Positions 18,400 through 28,401 are shown, counted from the stretch's first letter. The stretch is 64,000 nucleotides of DNA from CAUPWF01 sp963515125 (GCA_052116865.1 JBQKKG010000003.1:62001-126000); one strand, 5' to 3'. Notes: a model not told the origin generated them from the letters alone. Made by a program: numbers and translations.

Positions 18400-18464
18400 A
18401 TCCTTAGAACCCCTCCTTTTTATACTCTATTTTGTGTTTACACCCTCATTATTCTATAAAATAA

Positions 18465-18489
18465 TAGCATCCTCCGTAAGAGCATGCTA
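18465..18489 (-). terminator. Terminator after the FetAB-like genes
   Basis: On the minus strand TAGCAT-CTC pairs with GAG-ATGCTA (one internal mismatch, 5-nt loop), followed by ATTATTTTATAG. It lies 12 bp after the permease stop. Confidence 0.5.
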
Positions 18490-18500
18490 CCAGTGTCACG

Positions 18501-19289
18501 TTATTTCTTTGTAAAAGATATGTTAATTTGATTCTTATCATTATATAGTGTATGATATCCTCCATATAAGCTTCCAAAAACTGCAAGACATACAACAGTG
18601 CAAATAGATATCATAATAGCTATCTGATACAAGATTGCAGTCATTGGTAATATTCCTGATAGAATTTGTCCTGTCATCATACCTGGTAATGATACGATAC
18701 CCATACCTACCATGCTATTCAGCGTTGGAACAAGTGCTGTCTCAACTGCACGATTGACAAATGGGAGTAATATTTTTTGAGGAGTAGCACCCATATTTAA
18801 TAAGATTTCTATCTTCTCTTGTTGATTGCACATATTTTCATAGAACGATCGTATTCCAAGACTAATTCCTGTCATTGCATTTCCTATTATCATTCCACTA
18901 ATTGGAATGATATACTGTGGATTAAATACACTTACCCTCACAATTATCTTAATAAAAAAAACAATAATCGTAATCCCCGAACTTCCTAAAGCAATTCCAA
19001 CTACCCACTTAAATTTTTGATTTAACATCGGTTCACTCTGAATGATACGATGTATTGCAAACAGTATCATGCTAATTACATATACAACGGTAAATAATGG
19101 GTGTGGATTTTGAAATATATAAGTCAAAATAAATCCAGCAAGTACTAACTGTACCGTCATTCGAATACTTGATACAAGAAGTAATTTGGTTTGATTCATC
19201 TTACATCTTCTCATAATGGTCAATACAATAAGCAACAACAAGTACACCAGACTAAATTGAAAAATATTTAAGTTCACAATATCATTCAT
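18501..19289 (-). CDS. fetB: FetB-like ABC transporter permease
   Basis: A 262-residue integral membrane protein of the UPF0014/YbbM family, with about seven predicted hydrophobic helices. Family signatures are GNAMTGISLGIRSF and ALVPTLNSMVGMGIVSLPGMMTGQILSG. In E. coli FetAB exports iron and confers peroxide resistance; that role is assumed by homology. The N-terminus overlaps the ATPase gene by 8 bp, and the pair forms a complete exporter. Confidence 0.88.
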   Translation of the reverse strand: MNDIVNLNIFQFSLVYLLLLIVLTIMRRCKMNQTKLLLVSSIRMTVQLVLAGFILTYIFQNPHPLFTVVYVISMILFAIHRIIQSEPMLNQKFKWVVGIALGSSGITIIVFFIKIIVRVSVFNPQYIIPISGMIIGNAMTGISLGIRSFYENMCNQQEKIEILLNMGATPQKILLPFVNRAVETALVPTLNSMVGMGIVSLPGMMTGQILSGILPMTAILYQIAIMISICTVVCLAVFGSLYGGYHTLYNDKNQINISFTKK

Positions 19290-19941
19290 AATTACGACAT
19301 CCTTCCAATGCTATAATATCATCTGCAAACTCTGCCACCAAATTAGCATCATGACTAATCACAAGTACTGTAATCTCATGTTCACTGCAATATGACTTGA
19401 TGTTTTTCATTAAGACATGTGCTGTATGAGCATCAAGTGCTGACGTAGGTTCATCCATCATCAAAATCTTTGGGCAGAAAGATATCGCAATCGCTATATA
19501 AACTCTCTGACGCTCCCCGCCTGACATATTATCACATGATACATCCAAATCAAAGTTTGCTTGGCATATAGATAAGGCCATCTCCATTTTTTCCGTACTT
19601 GGAGTCTCTTTACCGCGATATTTATAAAACTCTTCAAAATTATATCGAATACTTCCTGAAAACAGATACACAAACTGGCTTATCAATAATACTTCTTTAC
19701 GCAATGCTATCGTATCCATATCATTTACATCCAATCCCATATATAAAATAGTTCCTTTGCTCTGAGATAGTGTCTGATTGAATAATTTCAATAACGTACT
19801 TTTCCCACAGCCACTAGGTCCCTGAAGAAAAGTAATTTTCCCTTCAGGAACTTCTAAATCTGGATATATTAAGATATCTTTAAATGTAACTCCCTTTGTT
19901 TTTATTATACCATTTATTTCTTTTGCTCTGATCGGCTTCAT
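19282..19941 (-). CDS. fetA: FetA-like ABC transporter ATP-binding protein
   Basis: A 219-residue ABC ATPase with Walker A GPSGCGKSTLL, signature MSGGERQRVYIAI, Walker B ILMMDEPTSALD and the switch His in VLVISHD. It drives the adjacent permease. TAGGAGAATAG precedes the ATG, and the start directly follows the DUF368 gene stop (TAGATG), so translation of the two is probably linked. Length is at the short end, normal for this subfamily. Confidence 0.9.
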   Translation of the reverse strand: MKPIRAKEINGIIKTKGVTFKDILIYPDLEVPEGKITFLQGPSGCGKSTLLKLFNQTLSQSKGTILYMGLDVNDMDTIALRKEVLLISQFVYLFSGSIRYNFEEFYKYRGKETPSTEKMEMALSICQANFDLDVSCDNMSGGERQRVYIAIAISFCPKILMMDEPTSALDAHTAHVLMKNIKSYCSEHEITVLVISHDANLVAEFADDIIALEGCRNYE

Positions 19942-20787
19942 CTATTCTCCTAGTTTGCGAGCAATGAACCATCCTGCCATAAATGTCACAAAACTTATCA
20001 AAATAGCTATTAATGTAAATCCAGACCAATACGTATTAAAAAGAATTGCAACTGGAGATGCAACTATTAATCCCATAATCGCATAATATGCATGGGTCTC
20101 TGCACGTTCGAAAATAAATTCAATTAGTTTCGCAATTGCAAATATCCCTACTACTACTCCTATTCCAAATGGTACCAATACTAAAGACTCTTTTACCAAT
20201 GCGTGTATGTCGAACTGAATTAAGGCATTTACAAACTTATTAATAGCCTCAATGATCGTTTGATAATAACCAAGTAACATCAACATCATAGATCCACTAA
20301 CTCCTGGCACTACCATAGTAGCCGCAGCAATCACCCCTACTAAGAATAATTTGATAACATTCAGAAATCCAAAAGATACATCTGCACTGTGCCCTCCTGT
20401 TTCTCCAACAAGAGCCATCCCTACAACAATGGCAAAGAAAACTAAAAACGCTAAAACTTTACCGACCGTAATCTTCTTGCCCTTAATTTTATTTCCTATA
20501 ATAGGTAAACTTCCACAGATTAATCCACAAAACAAAAAATTAGTAGGAATTGGAAAATGCTTTAGCGAAAATTCAATTACACGAGCCAAACTAACAAGTG
20601 CAAGGCCTGCACCAATAAATATAGGCACTAACAATTTCATACTTTCCTTAAATTCTTTTCTCAAATGGGTAATTGCATGAATCAATCTATCATAAAGTCC
20701 CATTGCCACCATCATAGTTCCACCACTTACACCTGGAATAATGTTTGCAATCCCTACCACAATCCCTTGTAACATTAATTTTAACAT
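19942..20787 (-). CDS. DUF368 family polyprenyl-phosphate transporter
   Basis: A 281-residue polytopic membrane protein with the internal duplication typical of DUF368: GIANIIPGVSGGTMMVAMGLYD near residue 12 and AAATMVVPGVSGSMMLMLLGYY near residue 155. Members of this family were shown in recent work to recycle undecaprenyl phosphate across the membrane (PopT), which would support cell-wall synthesis here. GAGAGGTAGTAT precedes the ATG. It is placed between hisC and the FetAB-like genes, all co-directional and closely spaced. Confidence 0.9.
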   Translation of the reverse strand: MLKLMLQGIVVGIANIIPGVSGGTMMVAMGLYDRLIHAITHLRKEFKESMKLLVPIFIGAGLALVSLARVIEFSLKHFPIPTNFLFCGLICGSLPIIGNKIKGKKITVGKVLAFLVFFAIVVGMALVGETGGHSADVSFGFLNVIKLFLVGVIAAATMVVPGVSGSMMLMLLGYYQTIIEAINKFVNALIQFDIHALVKESLVLVPFGIGVVVGIFAIAKLIEFIFERAETHAYYAIMGLIVASPVAILFNTYWSGFTLIAILISFVTFMAGWFIARKLGE

Positions 20788-20804
20788 ATACTACCTCTCA
20801 TACT

Positions 20805-21860
20805 CTATTTATTCATATATTCTTTTAAACACATCAGTAACTCTTCCATCTCTTCTTTCGTTCCAATCGTAATTCTAAGATACTGCTCAATACGCTTATT
20901 TCCCCAGAATCTAACATAAATATCCTTACTTTTTAATACTTCAAATAATTCTCTCGCATCATATTCTGGATGCGTTGCAAAAATAAAATTTGCTTTTGCA
21001 TCCGGAAAATTAAATCCCAACTTTCTTAATTCCCCTTTTACCCACTCTCTTGTCTCTATTATCTTAGCAACTGTTTGGCTAAAATATACTTGATCCTTAA
21101 CTGCTTCTACCCCATAGATAAGTGAAGTTTGATTCATTGTATAGGAATTAAAAGAGTATTTTGCATCATTCAAATATCGAATCAATAACGGATTTCCGAT
21201 TGCATATCCAATACGCATTCCCGCCATTGATCTAGCCTTCGAAAATGTTTGTACAACAAGCAAATTATTATATTTATCAATTAACTCTAGTGCAGAATGA
21301 CCTGCAAAATCAATATAAGCTTCATCCACAATTACAATAACATCTGGATTATGTTTTATAATATCTTCTACAAACTCTAATGTTTCATAAATTGCAGTAG
21401 GGGCATTTGGATTTGGAAATATAATTCCCCCATTATCTTTATAATAATCTTCTTTTACCATATGAAATTCATCATCTAGTGCCTGACACTCATATGGAAT
21501 TCTATACAACTCTGCCCATACCTTATAAAAAGAATATGTAACATCCGGAAACAGTATTGGTTCTTGAGAATTGAAAAAGGTCAAAAAGCACATGGCTAAT
21601 ACATCGTCTGACCCAACACCTACAAACACCTGATCTGAAGTCACTTGATAATATTCTGCCAGAGCATCTACCAAGCGACTCGCTGTAGGATCTGGATATA
21701 AACGTAATTGATCAACGTCCATGCTTGCCATTGCCTTTTGTACTCCCGGTGCTGGTGGGTACGGATTCTCATTGGTATTTAGCTTAATTACTTTTCGCTG
21801 GGGCTGTTCGCCAGGCACATATGGTTCCACTTTCCGTATGTTTTTTTCAAATGAATACAA
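20805..21860 (-). CDS. hisC: Histidinol-phosphate aminotransferase
   Basis: A 351-residue class I/II PLP aminotransferase. HisC features are LNTNENPYPPAPGVQKAM at the N-terminus, VIVDEAYIDF for the PLP pyridine contact, and the Schiff-base lysine in TFSKARSMAGMRIGYAIG. The start is TTG at 21860, with AGGAGG eight bases upstream; no ATG fits. No other his genes are in the window, so a role with phenylalanine, tyrosine or another imidazole substrate is also possible, as for many clostridial HisC-like enzymes. It begins 19 bp after the AspC-like gene. Confidence 0.88.
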   Translation of the reverse strand: MYSFEKNIRKVEPYVPGEQPQRKVIKLNTNENPYPPAPGVQKAMASMDVDQLRLYPDPTASRLVDALAEYYQVTSDQVFVGVGSDDVLAMCFLTFFNSQEPILFPDVTYSFYKVWAELYRIPYECQALDDEFHMVKEDYYKDNGGIIFPNPNAPTAIYETLEFVEDIIKHNPDVIVIVDEAYIDFAGHSALELIDKYNNLLVVQTFSKARSMAGMRIGYAIGNPLLIRYLNDAKYSFNSYTMNQTSLIYGVEAVKDQVYFSQTVAKIIETREWVKGELRKLGFNFPDAKANFIFATHPEYDARELFEVLKSKDIYVRFWGNKRIEQYLRITIGTKEEMEELLMCLKEYMNK

Positions 21861-21879
21861 TGACTCTTCCTCCTATTCT

Positions 21880-23064
21880 CTACTGATATTCCGCTGCCAA
21901 TTCTTTGAATTTTGGTAGGGCATTTACAATAGTTTCGTAGGATACACAATATGCCATTCTGACAAATCCTGGGCATCCAAATGCACTGCCAGCTACAAGA
22001 AGCAAATGATATTTTTTTGCCTTTTCACAAAATGCTTTTTCATCTGCCTCTGGTGATTTTACAAATAAATAAAAAGCTCCTTCTGGTTTAATACACTCAA
22101 ACCCACAATCTAGCAATCCATTATAAAGAGTTTCCCTATTTCGATTATAATAAGAAACATCCACTTCTTCATCGACACATTTGGCTACCACCTTTTGTAA
22201 TAAGGACGGTGCATTTACAAATCCTAATATACGATTCGCCACAGTCGCCCCATCTATAACCAACTGACTCTCTGACACCTCATCTGGTATTACTAGATAC
22301 CCTATTCTTTCACCTGGTAAAGACAAGGATTTACTATACGAGTATCCAACAATTGTATTGGCGTAATATTTTGTAAGATATGGTACCTCTACACCATCGT
22401 AAACCAACTCACGATAAGGTTCATCAGAAATCAAATAAATCTCTGTCCCATATTCCTTTTGTTTACATTCTAATATAGCTGCCAGCCTTTGTATCGTCTC
22501 CTCTGAATACACAACCCCTGTAGGATTATTGGGAGTATTTACAATCACTGCCTTGGTTTTTCTAGTGATTTTCTGCTCGAATTCAAGGAGATTTGGTTGG
22601 AAATCAGCAATATTGGGAGTAATTTCAACTAAAACACCCTCATAATTAGATACATAATTTCTATATTCTCCAAAGAATGGTGCAAATGTAATTACTTCTT
22701 CACCTGGGTTAAGCAAGGTTTTTAAAATTACATTTAGCCCCCCTGCGGCTCCCACAGTCATTATAATATTATTACTTGTAAAAGTAGTCTGAAAACGACG
22801 ATTCAAAGAATCTGCAACTGCTTGTCTGACTTCTTGATATCCTGCATTAGCCATATAACCGTGTAACACTACAGGATTTTCTTCCTGCATTATTTCTTTT
22901 ACTGCACATGCTACTGATTCTGGCGCTGGTACATTGGGATTTCCAAGACTAAAGTCATATACATTTTCTGCGCCATAAATATCTGCTAATCTTTTTCCTT
23001 CTTCAAACATGGCACGAATTGCGGAACTGTTATTTACATAACCTATCATTTTCTTTGCTATCAT
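21880..23064 (-). CDS. Class I pyridoxal-phosphate aminotransferase (AspC/AlaA-like)
   Basis: A 394-residue aminotransferase. It has FSLGNPNVPAPESVA near residue 39, the NNPTG motif in VNTPNNPTGVVY, the aspartate/tyrosine block YLISDEPYRELVY, and the Schiff-base lysine in YSYSKSLSLPGERIGYL. Substrate is probably an aromatic or acidic amino acid, but the sequence alone does not settle this. AAAGGAGACAGAAA precedes the ATG. It is directly upstream of hisC and may supply or use the same 2-oxo acids. Confidence 0.88.
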   Translation of the reverse strand: MIAKKMIGYVNNSSAIRAMFEEGKRLADIYGAENVYDFSLGNPNVPAPESVACAVKEIMQEENPVVLHGYMANAGYQEVRQAVADSLNRRFQTTFTSNNIIMTVGAAGGLNVILKTLLNPGEEVITFAPFFGEYRNYVSNYEGVLVEITPNIADFQPNLLEFEQKITRKTKAVIVNTPNNPTGVVYSEETIQRLAAILECKQKEYGTEIYLISDEPYRELVYDGVEVPYLTKYYANTIVGYSYSKSLSLPGERIGYLVIPDEVSESQLVIDGATVANRILGFVNAPSLLQKVVAKCVDEEVDVSYYNRNRETLYNGLLDCGFECIKPEGAFYLFVKSPEADEKAFCEKAKKYHLLLVAGSAFGCPGFVRMAYCVSYETIVNALPKFKELAAEYQ

Positions 23065-23107
23065 TTTCTGTCTCCTTTACTTTTGTTTAGTGTCAGCTAG
23101 AAACTAT

Positions 23108-24007
23108 CTATTGCTTTTTTGTTACAATTCCTTTTTCTACTAAAAATGCAGGTCGATAAGATAGTTTTGCCTTTCGCAGTCCCTCCGCCCCTGTATCTTC
23201 TTCTCGATTAATATATTTATAATCCATGCATTCATGCTCTACAAATTGTTGGTTAATCATTGGATAGGCACCTGGAATATCTGGAAATGCTTTTTCTATA
23301 TGAACTACAAACGTATCATCACAAATAGGTTCACCCATTGTAAATGCAACGATTTCTCCATCTACACGTAGGATCCCCCCTTTTAGCCCTAATTCCTCAA
23401 AAAGGCGCAAGGAATTCAATGTTACACACATTTCCTTATTCTTTTCTACATCATCGTCACAGCCATTGTCACTTCTCCATTTTAGTGCCATCTGAAAACA
23501 CTCTTCAACATTATCTTTAGATAACGATTCATAGGCCCAATTTTCATAGGTTGCTTTAAATTTATTTATGTGATTACGTTTCCCATGCAGTTTCTTACCA
23601 GATAATGTTGCAAGCTTTTCAGCCTCATACACATAATCTGCAATATCTCTATCATACTCAATCTGATAGACCCCTGGATACCAAGCTTCCAATTGTGCGA
23701 ATCCTTCTTCTGTCACATGATATAGACGAAGAGAATTCCCATACTCACAACAATTTTGAAGTCTTTCAATCGCTCGCTTTACATCCTCTGGCGCACCCAC
23801 AGGATAAGCAAATGCACATCCTTTTTCCGTCTTTTGGCGGAAAACAATTGCATTCTCTATCACTGCATACTCCACGCCATATGCGCGAGACCATAAAAAT
23901 ACATTAACAAATGTTCGTTCACAACTCCTCGATGGATACTTTTTAAAGTACGACTCTAACAACTCTTTATCTTCCATCATCGGACGTTTGAATTCTATTT
24001 CTTTCAT
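23108..24007 (-). CDS. DUF2156 (phosphatidylglycerol lysyltransferase C-terminal-like) protein
   Basis: A 299-residue soluble protein with a double GNAT-like fold, resembling the catalytic half of MprF-type lysyltransferases but without the membrane domain. Typical segments are SCERTFVNVFLWSRAYGVE, LSGKKLHGKRNHINKFKATY and INREEDTGAEGLRKAKLSYRP. The soluble family is widespread in Lachnospiraceae; its substrate is not established, although aminoacyl transfer from tRNA is the usual suggestion. GAAGGTGTAGAAT precedes the ATG. Confidence 0.85.
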   Translation of the reverse strand: MKEIEFKRPMMEDKELLESYFKKYPSRSCERTFVNVFLWSRAYGVEYAVIENAIVFRQKTEKGCAFAYPVGAPEDVKRAIERLQNCCEYGNSLRLYHVTEEGFAQLEAWYPGVYQIEYDRDIADYVYEAEKLATLSGKKLHGKRNHINKFKATYENWAYESLSKDNVEECFQMALKWRSDNGCDDDVEKNKEMCVTLNSLRLFEELGLKGGILRVDGEIVAFTMGEPICDDTFVVHIEKAFPDIPGAYPMINQQFVEHECMDYKYINREEDTGAEGLRKAKLSYRPAFLVEKGIVTKKQ

Positions 24008-24023
24008 ATTCTACACCTTCTTT

Positions 24024-25979
24024 TTAACCATTTCCATCTAGTATATCACATTTTACTGATTTTTGCTTTTTTATAAAGTACTTTATAGCTCTAACTATAA
24101 AAAATAAAACTATCATGATTACAGCTACTGCAACAGCAACCATAAAAAATATTTTATTTGGATTCTTTAATAAGTCTTTTGGATTCTTACTTTCGTTAAT
24201 TATCTTCCTTTTCTGTATTTTTTCATATTTATCCGGTACAGTTGAGACCCCGCCTTGTTGCTGAAAAGATTCTAAATAATTCGCCAAGGCTACCCATTCT
24301 TTTACCTCACTTCCATCATTCTTATTACATATAATGTATGACTCAAAGTCGTCAATAACTTCTCCCTTTTCATTCTTCGGCTCTAATGACAGCAAACCAA
24401 AGGATTTAGATTTTACAGCTCCCAACATTTGTGCAGAATACAAATCTGCTACTACACGATATAATTGATCCTCTTGAATAGGTTTTTGTTCTCCAGTTGC
24501 AGTAATCTTCCAAACATCTGTCACTTTATTCAATAACAACCTGTTTGGATTGTACTCCCAACCTATTCCACTAGGAAATAATTCCGTCCCATCCATCATG
24601 GGCGAAATAGAGGCATCTACCTCAGCTGCAGCCATAATTTCCTTCCCTGTTAAATATATACTAACCAAAGGATATCCTGGAATTCTGTCCGGACCAATCC
24701 CTAAAGAACTTACGCTAAAAGCTTCCGCTACTGTTATTTCCCCTTGTTCTAGTGTTTCTCGTACTATACCAGAAGGTACCACAGCCATATCTACCTCCCG
24801 ATAATCATTCCCCTCTGCCTGTTTAACTGCATAGATATAAGCATCTGCTATCAAGTTTCCTAATTTTGTCTCTCCACGGGTGCTTAAAATTTCATTTATT
24901 TCACCAAAATCCACCGCATTCTTTGCTAAAATTTGGCCATAAGAATATCCAAACTGACTTAAATATTCTCGTTCTACAATCGATTTATATTCTTCAATTT
25001 GAGCTATTGCCTGAGCATCAGGTTTAACGGACTCATCCATGGGATGTAAATGATACTCTTCAACTTTCCACCTGCCATTTTTTTCTTGCACCAATTGTAA
25101 TTGACCCACATTCGTACCATAACATCCACTGGATACTACATACGTGTTTCCATACATAATTGGTTCACTTAATACAGAATGTGTATGTCCACTTACAATG
25201 ACATCAATTTCTGGCACTGCCTGAGCGAGTTGTTCGTCCTCTGATTTGTCTGAATCCTCCCAAGTACCACTATGTGACAAACATACAATCATATCAACAT
25301 TTTGTTTTTGAAGTTCTACCACTACCCTCTTAGACGTCTCAATAACATCTTCAAATTCAATACCACTTTCTGGTGCACAATTTTGTGAATCTTTTCCCAT
25401 GAGTCCAAATAATCCAACACGAACTCCTCCACGCTCTATTATGATATATCCACGGCTTCCATACTCATCCAACGCTGATTTTACATCCTGATTTTCTTTT
25501 GAATGATTTTTTTCCCAGTCAATATTTGCACTTAGTAATGCAGGAAGTTTTATCTGTTCATCTTGTTCTGCTTGTGAAACTGCACTTCGTAGCATATGGG
25601 CAAACCCTTCCCCACGATAATCGAATTCATGGTTTCCAATTGTTGTAGCATCATAACCTAATCTCCCCAACATTACCAGTTCTGCTGCATTTGTTTCATA
25701 GACCGTCTGATACAAGGTCCCCATAGAGAAGTCCCCACCATCTACGATAAATGTGGATTCTCTTTTTCTCTTTTCCGCATCAATTAAAGTCTTAAGTCTT
25801 GCAAATCCACCCATAGTTCTTCCATCCTCAAGTTCCGTTGGCTCTAAATGTGAGTGTAAATCATGGGTGAATAACAAAGATACCTCTTTGTTCTCTTTTG
25901 CAGATACTTTGCAACCATACAATGCACTTAAGGTAATACTCATAATTCCAATCACCATCAGTTTTATTCTTTTCCCCAT
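24024..25979 (-). CDS. Surface-anchored metallophosphatase / 5'-nucleotidase
   Basis: A 651-residue exported enzyme. A signal peptide ends in a lipobox-like LYGC (C23). The metallophosphatase motifs are FTHDLHSH, VDGGDFSMG, TIGNHEFDYRG and SGHTHS (residues about 37-270). The 5'-nucleotidase C-terminal domain follows (from about 345, with TKLGNLIADAYIYAV). There is then a linker and a C-terminal membrane helix (KIFFMVAVAVAVIMIVLFFIV) with a positively charged tail. It would hydrolyse nucleotides or nucleotide sugars outside the cell. Carrying both a lipobox and a C-terminal anchor is unusual. AGGAGGAACGG precedes the ATG. Confidence 0.92.
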   Translation of the reverse strand: MGKRIKLMVIGIMSITLSALYGCKVSAKENKEVSLLFTHDLHSHLEPTELEDGRTMGGFARLKTLIDAEKRKRESTFIVDGGDFSMGTLYQTVYETNAAELVMLGRLGYDATTIGNHEFDYRGEGFAHMLRSAVSQAEQDEQIKLPALLSANIDWEKNHSKENQDVKSALDEYGSRGYIIIERGGVRVGLFGLMGKDSQNCAPESGIEFEDVIETSKRVVVELQKQNVDMIVCLSHSGTWEDSDKSEDEQLAQAVPEIDVIVSGHTHSVLSEPIMYGNTYVVSSGCYGTNVGQLQLVQEKNGRWKVEEYHLHPMDESVKPDAQAIAQIEEYKSIVEREYLSQFGYSYGQILAKNAVDFGEINEILSTRGETKLGNLIADAYIYAVKQAEGNDYREVDMAVVPSGIVRETLEQGEITVAEAFSVSSLGIGPDRIPGYPLVSIYLTGKEIMAAAEVDASISPMMDGTELFPSGIGWEYNPNRLLLNKVTDVWKITATGEQKPIQEDQLYRVVADLYSAQMLGAVKSKSFGLLSLEPKNEKGEVIDDFESYIICNKNDGSEVKEWVALANYLESFQQQGGVSTVPDKYEKIQKRKIINESKNPKDLLKNPNKIFFMVAVAVAVIMIVLFFIVRAIKYFIKKQKSVKCDILDGNG

Positions 25980-25988
25980 CCGTTCCTC

Positions 25989-27722
25989 CTATCGAAACTG
26001 CATTTGATATAATTTTTCATATGCCCCTTTCTGTTGCAGTAATTCCTCATGAGTACCCTCCTCTGCAATTCCATCTTCTGTCAAAACCAGAATTCTTTTT
26101 GCATTGCGTATAGTGGATAGACGATGTGCAATGACAAATGTAGTACGATTCTTGGCAAGTTGCTCTAGTGATTGTTGTACCACTTGTTCACTCTCATTAT
26201 CCAATGCCGAAGTAGCTTCATCAAAGATTAAAATTGGAGGATTTTTCAAAAATACTCTCGCAATAGACAAACGTTGCTTTTGTCCACCCGATAGTTTTGC
26301 CCCTCTTTGTCCGATATCAGTGTCATATCCATCCTCAAAAGACATAATGAATTCATGTGCATTTGCATTTTTTGCAGCCTTGATGATATCTTCATCAGAA
26401 GCATTTGGATTTCCATATCTAATATTGTCCATGATCGTTCCTGCAAATAAATATACATCTTGTTGTACAATCCCAATGTTATTGCGAAGATTTTCTAATT
26501 TCATATGTCGAACATCCATTTTATCAATAAATATAGTTCCCTGGGATACCTCGTAAAACCTTGGAATCAAACTACACAATGTTGTTTTCCCAACTCCTGA
26601 TGGACCAACTAATGCTACATAATCTCCAGCTTCTACCTGTAACGAAATATGATTAAGCACCTTTTCTTTATGATCTTCGTAAGAAAAGGAAACATTTTCA
26701 AATCTAATCTCTCCATTTAGATGCTCTACAGGGATTGCATTTTCATCATCTTTTATATCTGGTGCAATAGCTAATATTTCTAAAAAACGTTCAAACCCTG
26801 AATATCCATTTTGGAATTGCTCTGTAAAATTAACCAATTTCTTAACCGGCTCAATAAAGTTGTTGATGTATAATAGGAATGTAATCAAATCAGAAACTAT
26901 CACTTTTCCTGACATCATCATTTGAAACCCCGCCAGGAGTACGACAACTGTAATCATGGTTGAAAATGCATTCATTCCCGAATGATATGCACCCATGTAT
27001 AGGTAACTTGCTCTTTTAGCTTTGACAAAATTATGATTGCCCTTGTTAAATTTATTCATCTCTATTTCTTCATTAGCAAATGACTTTACTACCCGTATTC
27101 CTGAAAGACTGTCCTCAATTTGACTATTGATATCTGCTATCTTTGCCCTATTCCTCTTAAATGCATTTTTCATTTTTTGATTCAAAACACCAGCATAAAC
27201 TGCCATAACAGGCACAAATATAAAAGCCACCAATGTAAGCTTTACATCAATTCGAATCAATATAATAAAGGAACCCACTATTTTGATAATAGAAATTATC
27301 ACATCCTCCGGACCGTGATGTAACAATTCGCTGATATCAAATAGATCGCTGGTAATCCTAGATAACAAGTGTCCTACCTTCTGATTGTCATAGAATGCAA
27401 AGGTTAATTTTTGATAATGCCCAAAAATATCTGTTCGCATATCTGCTTCCATATACGCACCCATCATATGCCCATAGAACGCTATGTAATAGTTGCAAAT
27501 AAATTCTATAATTACTAACCCTAACATAAAAATACCAAGTTTTGTAATCATCTGGACAGCCTGTTCTTGCTCAAAATATATCACATTATTCGTAATGTAT
27601 CTTACAATCAAAGGTAACGTTAATGTAACCAATGCTCCTATGACTGCAAAAAACATGTCACTAAAGAATAATGCCTTATACGGTCTATAGTAACTTATTA
27701 ATTTTTTCAGCTTTGATTTCAT
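25989..27722 (-). CDS. ABC transporter, fused permease-ATPase (exporter type)
   Basis: A 577-residue half-transporter. Six membrane helices lie in the first ~310 residues. The ATPase domain has Walker A VGPSGVGKTTLC, Q-loop GIVQQDVYLFAG, signature KLSGGQKQRLSIAR, Walker B ILIFDEATSALD and H-loop VIAHRLSTI. It resembles the lipid/multidrug exporter group (MsbA, YheI/H). It probably acts as a homodimer, as no partner gene is adjacent. Substrate is unknown. Confidence 0.93.
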   Translation of the reverse strand: MKSKLKKLISYYRPYKALFFSDMFFAVIGALVTLTLPLIVRYITNNVIYFEQEQAVQMITKLGIFMLGLVIIEFICNYYIAFYGHMMGAYMEADMRTDIFGHYQKLTFAFYDNQKVGHLLSRITSDLFDISELLHHGPEDVIISIIKIVGSFIILIRIDVKLTLVAFIFVPVMAVYAGVLNQKMKNAFKRNRAKIADINSQIEDSLSGIRVVKSFANEEIEMNKFNKGNHNFVKAKRASYLYMGAYHSGMNAFSTMITVVVLLAGFQMMMSGKVIVSDLITFLLYINNFIEPVKKLVNFTEQFQNGYSGFERFLEILAIAPDIKDDENAIPVEHLNGEIRFENVSFSYEDHKEKVLNHISLQVEAGDYVALVGPSGVGKTTLCSLIPRFYEVSQGTIFIDKMDVRHMKLENLRNNIGIVQQDVYLFAGTIMDNIRYGNPNASDEDIIKAAKNANAHEFIMSFEDGYDTDIGQRGAKLSGGQKQRLSIARVFLKNPPILIFDEATSALDNESEQVVQQSLEQLAKNRTTFVIAHRLSTIRNAKRILVLTEDGIAEEGTHEELLQQKGAYEKLYQMQFR

Positions 27723-27739
27723 ATCTTTTCTCCATCTTT

Positions 27740-28333
27740 CTAATAACTATTTTTTTCAAACCCCATTGCATCCCTTACCACACCTGCTTCTTCTTTTGAC
27801 GTAAGTTTTTCTAATAATCGAAAAGCAACTTCAGGAGCTGTTTGTGGGCAATATGATGTAATTATATTTTCATAATCAACAATTGGTTCATTGGTAACCT
27901 CTACTCCAAATTCTCGCAATTGGTTCTGACGATATCCTTCTTTCAAATGATATGTGGTTGCCCTCTTTCCATTTAACACACCACTTTTCCCAAGAGGTAA
28001 TGCCGCTACACATATCGTTGCTATTATTTTGCCATCCGCATGAAACATTCTGATTAATTCTAAGAGCTTCTCATGGTATGCTTCTTCATAAAATCCAAAT
28101 TCTTCAAATCCCCCAGGTATTGCCAATGCATCATACTCCTCTATCTGAATTTCCTCAATCAGTTTATCTACAATTACAGATAAATCAAACGTGCTATTTA
28201 CTGTTTTGGTGAATCCACAGGTAACTAACGGTACGTCATACCCATAATCATTTCTCGCCCATCCCAATACATCAATAAATGCACTAGCCTCCATAGTTTC
28301 AAATCCCTTTGCTAAAAATAATAAAGTTTTCAA
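27740..28333 (-). CDS. DJ-1/PfpI family protein
   Basis: A 197-residue cytoplasmic protein with the DJ-1/PfpI glutamine-amidotransferase-like fold. LAKGFETMEASAFIDVLGWA contains the conserved Glu, and ATICVAALPLGKSGVL contains the nucleophile-elbow Cys. Family members act as glyoxalase-like, chaperone or protease-like proteins; which applies here cannot be told. The start is TTG at 28333 with AGGAGG seven bases upstream. It precedes the ABC exporter gene by 17 bp. Confidence 0.9.
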   Translation of the reverse strand: MKTLLFLAKGFETMEASAFIDVLGWARNDYGYDVPLVTCGFTKTVNSTFDLSVIVDKLIEEIQIEEYDALAIPGGFEEFGFYEEAYHEKLLELIRMFHADGKIIATICVAALPLGKSGVLNGKRATTYHLKEGYRQNQLREFGVEVTNEPIVDYENIITSYCPQTAPEVAFRLLEKLTSKEEAGVVRDAMGFEKNSY

Positions 28334-28401
28334 AGGTAATCCTCCTTCCCTTTTGCGCTTCTTTCCATAAAATATCCGTCTGCAAAAAATATTGTTTTAT
28401 A

